From Acidobacteria bacterium RIFCSPLOWO2_12_FULL_67_14b (GTDB taxonomy: Bacteria; Acidobacteriota; Vicinamibacteria; Vicinamibacterales; UBA2999), in assembly GCA_001768615.1 (NCBI GenBank), contig MELE01000041.1, positions 1 to 36,109 on the forward strand: a stretch of DNA of 36,109 nt, written 5' to 3'. A program made the translations under genes and the position numbers. A model generated the notes under the pieces. That model made no database searches. It worked only from the letters and a program-made list of their open reading frames with translations, and was not told the DNA's origin. This document shows positions 32,174 to 36,109 of this stretch, piece after piece; within the stretch, counting starts at the first letter, position 1; every line of letters starts with the position of its first letter.

Positions 32174-32713
32174 CTACTCATCCTCATCGTCCGCGCGCTT
32201 GGCGTGGTAGCGCGCGTACTCCTCGAGGTAGGTCAGCGTTTCGAGCGACCGCATGCGATCGAAGAACAGCACGCCGTCGAGATGATCGGTCTCGTGCTGG
32301 ATCACGCGCGCGGGGAAATCGACGACGTCCAGCTCGTAGCGCTTGCCTTCCCGGTCGAGCGCCGACAGCTTGATGTGATGCGCCCGTGGCACGCGGCCGC
32401 GAATGTCGGGAATGCTCAGGCAGCCTTCCCAGCCCTCGACGGTCTGGTCGTCGAGGACGAGGATCTCCGGATTGATGACGATGGTGGCGTCGCCTTCGCC
32501 GCGGCCGTCGGGGTCGAGCATGGCCACGAACAGCCGGATGCCTTCGTGCACTTGCGGCGCCGCGAGGCCGACGCCCGAGTACTCGAACATGGTATCGACC
32601 ATGTCGTCGATGAATTGCTGAAGGCCCGGCGTCTTCAGCTCGGCCTTTTCGATGGGCCGTGCCTTGGCGCGAAGGACGGGATGGCCCATCCGGGCCACTT
32701 TCAGGATCGACAT
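32174..32713 (-). CDS. def: Peptide deformylase
   Basis: A 179-residue peptide deformylase, the metalloenzyme that removes the formyl group from nascent proteins. All three motifs are present: GVGLAAPQ (47-54), EGCLS (96-100) and HETDH (140-144), giving metal ligands C98, H140 and H144 and catalytic E141. The sequence begins MSILKVARMGHPVLR as usual. A -10-like TATAAG (32727-32722) ends 8 nt before the ATG and there is no Shine-Dalgarno, so the message may be leaderless. No fmt gene lies beside it, unlike the common arrangement. Confidence 0.96.
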   Translation of the reverse strand: MSILKVARMGHPVLRAKARPIEKAELKTPGLQQFIDDMVDTMFEYSGVGLAAPQVHEGIRLFVAMLDPDGRGEGDATIVINPEILVLDDQTVEGWEGCLSIPDIRGRVPRAHHIKLSALDREGKRYELDVVDFPARVIQHETDHLDGVLFFDRMRSLETLTYLEEYARYHAKRADDEDE

Positions 32714-32721
32714 GACGCGAT

Positions 32722-32727
32722 CTTATA
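32722..32727 (-). promoter_or_regulatory. -10-like box before def
   Basis: TATAAG on the minus strand, 8 nt from the def start codon, without a ribosome-binding site in between. Confidence 0.4.
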
Positions 32728-32733
32728 CTCCCA

Positions 32734-32838
32734 GGTGCTGGGGTGCACAGGTGCTGGAGTGCTGGGGTGCAGTGGTTCACCTAAGCACCCGAGCACCCAA
32801 GCACTCAAGCACCCAAGCACTCAAGCACCCAAGCACCC
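32734..32838. repeat. Inverted arrays of 8-bp repeats
   Basis: The left part (32734-32781) has units such as ggtgctgg, ggtgcaca, ggtgctgg, agtgctgg, ggtgcagt. The right part (32783-32838) has seven 8-bp units, aagcaccc or aagcactc with one gagcaccc. The two parts are complementary in type and can form long stems. They fill the divergent gap between def and the NUDIX gene. Confidence 0.88.
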
Positions 32839-32843
32839 AAGAG

Positions 32844-33383
32844 ATGCATTCCCACGATATGAACCCGCCCTACAAGTTCTGTCCCGTTTGCGGGAGCCCG
32901 CTCGAGCCGAGGGTCCTGAAGATCACCGAGCCCAAGCGCCTGGTGTGCACGAGCGCCGCGTGCGGGTTCGTGTTCTACCTGGATCCAAAGATTGCGGCGG
33001 CCACGATCATCCGCGTGAACGAGGGGCGGCAGATCGTGCTGGTGAAGCGGGCGATCGAGCCGGGGTATGGCAAGTGGGTGTTTCCGGGCGGCTACGTCGA
33101 TCGCGGTGAGGAGATCACGCTGGCCGCCGTCCGCGAGGCCAGGGAGGAAGCCGGGCTCGACGTGCGGCTCGATCGCCTGGTCGGCATCTACTCGTACGCC
33201 GGGCGGGCGCCGGTGATTATCGTCTACGCGGCGACCAAGCTGTCTGGTGAGCTGGCCGTGGATGACGAGGGCCTGGAGGCGCGCGAGTTCGACCTCGACG
33301 CGATTCCGTGGGACGAGCTCGCGTTTCGCAGCACGAAGGAAGCGTTGCGGGATTATTTGGACAAACCTGAAGGACAAACCTAA
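32844..33383 (+). CDS. NUDIX hydrolase with N-terminal zinc ribbon
   Basis: A 179-residue NUDIX protein. A zinc ribbon is formed by C13, C16, C35 and C40 (FCPVCGSPL, CTSAACGF). The Nudix box runs from G82 to about L105 and contains GGYVDRGEE and REAREEAGL, so the magnesium-binding glutamates are intact. The ribbon recalls NudC-type NAD pyrophosphatases, but the protein is shorter; ADP-ribose or a sugar nucleotide are alternative substrates. The first six residues may be extra: a second ATG lies at 32859. The last codons and the stop are supplied by a hairpin-family element. Confidence 0.9.
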   Translation: MHSHDMNPPYKFCPVCGSPLEPRVLKITEPKRLVCTSAACGFVFYLDPKIAAATIIRVNEGRQIVLVKRAIEPGYGKWVFPGGYVDRGEEITLAAVREAREEAGLDVRLDRLVGIYSYAGRAPVIIVYAATKLSGELAVDDEGLEAREFDLDAIPWDELAFRSTKEALRDYLDKPEGQT

Positions 33384-33393
33384 AGGTTTGTCC
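33359..33393. repeat. Hairpin-family element plus half copy at a gene end
   Basis: A half element (ggacaaacctgaa, 33359-33371) precedes a complete one with arms ggacaaacc / ggtttgtcc around TAAA (33372-33393). The TAA stop of the NUDIX gene (33381-33383) is the first three bases of the loop. The arms equal those at 10963-10984. Confidence 0.9.
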
Positions 33394-33412
33394 CCACCTA
33401 GGATCCCCGGAC

Positions 33413-35860
33413 CTATGAGCCCCGCACCGCGGTGATCGGATCGACGCCGAGCGCGCGCCGCGCGGGGACGATCGACGCGACCAGCGCGGCGATCGCGAGC
33501 ACCGAACACGCCACGACGTAGGTCGTCACGTCGGTCGGCGTGACGCCGAACAGCATCGACGACACCGCCCGGGTCAGGCCGAAGGCGCCGGCGACGCCGG
33601 CGACAATCCCGAGCCCGACCGGCCGCATGGCCTCGCGCACCAGCATGATCAGCACGTCGATCGCCCGGGCGCCCAGCGCCCGGCGCACGCCGATTTCCTG
33701 GGTGCGCTGTCCGACGAGATACGACACGACTCCATAGACGCCGATCGCCGCCAGGGCCATGGCCAGCGCGGCGAACAGCCCGAGCAGCATGGCTCGCATC
33801 CGCGGCTCGGCCACGGAGTTGTCGAGGGCGGCCGTCAGCATGCCGACCTGCGACAGCGGCACTTCGCTGTCCATCCGGCTGAGCTCCGCCCGCACCTGTG
33901 GCGTCAGCCCCGCGGCATCCGCGTTGGCGCGGATGACCAGGCGCATCGTGTGGTACGACGGCTGCTGCGTGTGCGGCTCGTACATCATCGGCACTTCGCT
34001 TTCGCCGAGGCCCAAGTGCTTCACGTCGTCGACGACCCCGACGACGATGCGTGAGCCCGGGCCGCCGACTACCTGCTGGCGCTCGCGCGGGACGCCGCCG
34101 TTGTGGGTCACGCGCCTGCCGATCACGTCGGTCTCGCCGGGCCAGTACTTCCTGGCCATCGACTGGCTCACGATCACCACGAGCTGCCCGTCGTTCACGT
34201 CATGCGCGTCGAACTCGCGGCCACGGAGCAAGGGAATGCCCATGGCGCGGAAGTACCCGGGAGTAATGGAGCGCACCTGCGGCGCCTGGCCCTGCCCCGC
34301 CGGCATGGGATGGTCCTCGATCTGCACGCCCTGGCTGTCGTAGTTGGCGCTCAGCGGAAGGATGTTGACGGCCCCGACCTCCGCGACGCCGGCCAGCCCG
34401 CGGATGCGCTCTTCGAGCCGCTGGTAGAACGGCATCTGCTCGCCTTCTTCGTAGCGCGCGACCGGCAACGACACCTCCATGGTCAGGACGTTGTCGGACC
34501 GGAAACCCGGGTTCACCTGCTGCAGCTCCCGCAGGCTTCTCGCGAACAGGCCGGCGCCGACGAGCAGCACGATCGACAGCGCCACTTCGGCCACGATCAG
34601 GAGCTCGCGCGCAGCGCGGCCGGTCGAGGCGCCCTGGTGCCTGCCGCCCTCCTTCAACGATTCGTTCAGGTCGCTCCTCGACAACTGGAGAGCTGGCAGC
34701 AGGCCAAAGGCCACGCTCGTGAACAGCGCGGCCGCCACGGCAAAGCCGAGGACGACGCCGTCGAGCCGGATCTGATCCGCGCGCGGCAAGCCCGTGGCGG
34801 CGAGCACGGTGAGCGCGCGCGTGGCCCAGAACGCCAGCAGCAGCCCGCCGGCCGCGCCCAGCATGCTGAGCGCGGCGCTTTCGGTGAGCATCTGGCGCAC
34901 GAGGCGCCCGCGATCGGCGCCGATGGCCGCGCGCAGGGCCAGTTCCTTCAGGCGACCGGTCCCCCGGGCGAGCAGTAGGTTCGCGACGTTCGCGCACGCC
35001 ACCAGCAACACGAAGCCGACGGCAGCCGACAACAGCAACAGCACCGGGCGAGACTCGCCCACCATCGACTCGAGCAGCGGCGTCACAACGACGCCCTGAT
35101 CGGTGTTGTCCGACGGATGCTGCTGTTCGAGGCGCGCGGCGATTGCCTCCAGGTCGGCCCGCGCGCGCTCCACCGCCACGCCGTCCTTGAGTCGCGCGAT
35201 GCCGCGGATGTAGTGCCCGCCGCGGTTGGCGTTGGCGCGATCGAAGCCGTGCAGCATGAACACGTCGGCGGGCCGTTCGGGGTTGACTTCGATGTGCCGG
35301 TAGGTCGGCGGCAGCACCCCAATGACCGTCGCCGGCGCGGCGTTGACCGTAATGGACGACCCGACGATGCCCGGGTCCGCGCCGTAGCGCCGGCGCCAGA
35401 AGCCGTCGCTCAGCATCGCCACGCGGGCCGCGCCCGGGCGATCCTCCTCCGGAAGAAAGGCCCGGCCGATCGCCGGCTGCACCTGCAGCGTCGGGAAGAA
35501 ACCCTCGGTGACCAGTACGCCGCCCACGCGCTCGGCTTCACCACGTCCACCGGTGATGGTGAACAGTCCCACCCAGCCGTTCGCCCCGGCGCGAGCGAAC
35601 ACCGCGTTGTCACGCTCGAAATCCAGGAAGTCGGCCGGCGACAGGTTGCCGGGGGTCCCTTCGGCCTTGTCGAACCCGTGGAGCTTCAGCAACCGATCGG
35701 CCTGCGGATATTCGAGCGGCCGCAATAGGACGGCCTGGACCACGCTGAAGATGGCCGTGGTCGCCCCGATGCCGAGCGACAAGGTGATCACCGCGATCGC
35801 GGCAAAGCCCGGACGCTTGACGAATCCGCGGAAGGCGTAGCGCAGGTCCTGGAGCAGCAT
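33413..35860 (-). CDS. ADOP-type ABC transporter permease (MacB/FtsX-like)
   Basis: An 815-residue permease of the acidobacterial duplicated orphan permease type: two MacB-periplasmic-core plus FtsX units in tandem. The N-terminus ([19 protein letters not shown], then [13 protein letters not shown] at 29-41) is diagnostic. The first periplasmic region (about 45-260) is followed by helices near 275-400, a second periplasmic core (about 430-690) and a C-terminal three-helix group ending [10 protein letters not shown]. No ATPase subunit is encoded next to it, as is normal for this family. The substrate is unknown; macrolide-, lipoprotein- or peptide-export roles are proposed for MacB relatives. 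Confidence 0.93.
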   Translation of the reverse strand: MLLQDLRYAFRGFVKRPGFAAIAVITLSLGIGATTAIFSVVQAVLLRPLEYPQADRLLKLHGFDKAEGTPGNLSPADFLDFERDNAVFARAGANGWVGLFTITGGRGEAERVGGVLVTEGFFPTLQVQPAIGRAFLPEEDRPGAARVAMLSDGFWRRRYGADPGIVGSSITVNAAPATVIGVLPPTYRHIEVNPERPADVFMLHGFDRANANRGGHYIRGIARLKDGVAVERARADLEAIAARLEQQHPSDNTDQGVVVTPLLESMVGESRPVLLLLSAAVGFVLLVACANVANLLLARGTGRLKELALRAAIGADRGRLVRQMLTESAALSMLGAAGGLLLAFWATRALTVLAATGLPRADQIRLDGVVLGFAVAAALFTSVAFGLLPALQLSRSDLNESLKEGGRHQGASTGRAARELLIVAEVALSIVLLVGAGLFARSLRELQQVNPGFRSDNVLTMEVSLPVARYEEGEQMPFYQRLEERIRGLAGVAEVGAVNILPLSANYDSQGVQIEDHPMPAGQGQAPQVRSITPGYFRAMGIPLLRGREFDAHDVNDGQLVVIVSQSMARKYWPGETDVIGRRVTHNGGVPRERQQVVGGPGSRIVVGVVDDVKHLGLGESEVPMMYEPHTQQPSYHTMRLVIRANADAAGLTPQVRAELSRMDSEVPLSQVGMLTAALDNSVAEPRMRAMLLGLFAALAMALAAIGVYGVVSYLVGQRTQEIGVRRALGARAIDVLIMLVREAMRPVGLGIVAGVAGAFGLTRAVSSMLFGVTPTDVTTYVVACSVLAIAALVASIVPARRALGVDPITAVRGS

Positions 35861-35962
35861 GCCCGGTTGGACGGCCCCGTGGAGGCCAGGGTTGTAGCGC
35901 CGCGTGCCTCACCGGGGCACGCGCTGGACAGCGGACCTGTCGTTCCGGTTGCTCAGGCTTGA

Positions 35963-35985
35963 TGGTATGATGTTTTGTCATACCA
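35963..35985 (+). promoter_or_regulatory. Operator-like palindrome with -10 box before RHH gene
   Basis: Perfect 8-bp arms tggtatga (35963-35970) and tcatacca (35978-35985) separated by 7 bp. TATGAT at 35966-35971, a good -10, lies in the left arm. The right arm ends 2 bp before the ATG. This is a likely binding site for the ribbon-helix-helix protein itself. Confidence 0.65.
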
Positions 35986-35987
35986 CC

Positions 35988-36109
35988 ATGGCCAAGACCA
36001 AAGTCGCACTCACCCTTGACGCCGATCTGCTGGACCGCGTGGACCACTTGGTCGCACGCCAACGGTTCCGCAACCGGAGCCAGGCCATCGAGACCGCGCT
36101 GGCCGAGAA
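35988..36109 (+). CDS. Ribbon-helix-helix regulator/antitoxin (partial)
   Basis: The first 40 codons of a small protein run off the window end. MAKTKVALTLDADLLDRVD and the following NRSQAIETALAE match the ribbon-helix-helix (CopG/ParD/VapB-like) fold: a beta strand, then two helices with the NRS turn. Such proteins are often antitoxins that repress their own operon. The gene is divergent from the ADOP permease. Any toxin would lie outside the window, so a stand-alone regulator is equally possible. Confidence 0.8.
   Translation, partial: MAKTKVALTLDADLLDRVDHLVARQRFRNRSQAIETALAE

Noticed and set aside
32783-32838. Seven-fold 8-bp repeat as a CRISPR array
   Set aside because: The units follow each other directly with no spacers and are far too short; no cas gene is present.
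35610-36062. 150-codon minus-strand frame upstream of the ADOP gene
   Set aside because: It overlaps the permease start region and the RHH gene in another frame and shows no family resemblance.

Overview
The window is uniformly GC-rich bacterial chromosome, apart from a more mixed patch at about 29.8-32.2 kb. It carries 35 protein genes or gene remnants, and I see no rRNA, tRNA, CRISPR array, transposase or phage gene. The content points to Acidobacteriota, most likely a soil member of the Vicinamibacteria: a full-length ADOP-type macrolide-exporter-like permease, many secreted hydrolases, CotH, DUF1684, DUF2071, cytochrome c fused to a beta-propeller, and a Tat-exported class V aminotransferase. 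The taxonomic call is inference from gene content.

Layout. 0.1-7 kb: secreted or exported enzymes (AhpD-like protein, class V aminotransferase, M28 peptidase, PQQ-like propeller protein, purple-acid-phosphatase-like enzyme, CotH). 7-11 kb, minus strand: a secreted protein of unknown function, a c-type cytochrome with a copper-monooxygenase-like body, and a c-type cytochrome with a YVTN propeller. 11.1-17.4 kb, plus strand: a six-gene operon MoxR / DUF58 / membrane-anchored secreted protein / VWA / small membrane protein / VWA. Its order and protein sizes match mxaRSACKL, the methanol-dehydrogenase maturation cluster, but no dehydrogenase is present. 17.6-21.4 kb: DUF2071 and alpha/beta hydrolase (minus), then DUF1684, HAD phosphatase and SirB1-like protein (plus). 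29.3-21.4 kb, minus strand: a tightly packed six-gene run of double-domain ThyX, phosphatidylcholine-synthase-like protein, MFS exporter, metallo-beta-lactamase-fold hydrolase, hybrid histidine kinase and M20 dipeptidase, with overlaps of 1-4 bp or gaps of 1-26 bp. 29.8-32.2 kb: a gene-poor patch with two frameshifted small genes, a SnoaL-like protein, a DUF2007 protein and an attC-like hairpin. 32.2-36.1 kb: peptide deformylase, NUDIX hydrolase, ADOP permease, and the start of a ribbon-helix-helix regulator with an operator-like palindrome.

The most unusual property is the density of small repeats. A family of 20-22 bp hairpins shares a C-TTTA-G (or C-TAAA-G) core while the stem sequence changes and stays self-complementary. 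Copies sit at stop codons, in operon spacers and, twice, inside reading frames. Separately, short tandem repeats with 7-, 8- or 9-bp units, each with its own sequence, fill most intergenic gaps, including every sizeable spacer of the mxa-like operon. One 9-bp repeat pair encodes the signal peptide of a secreted protein. Several start codons lie 6-9 nt behind a -10-like box, which suggests leaderless transcripts.
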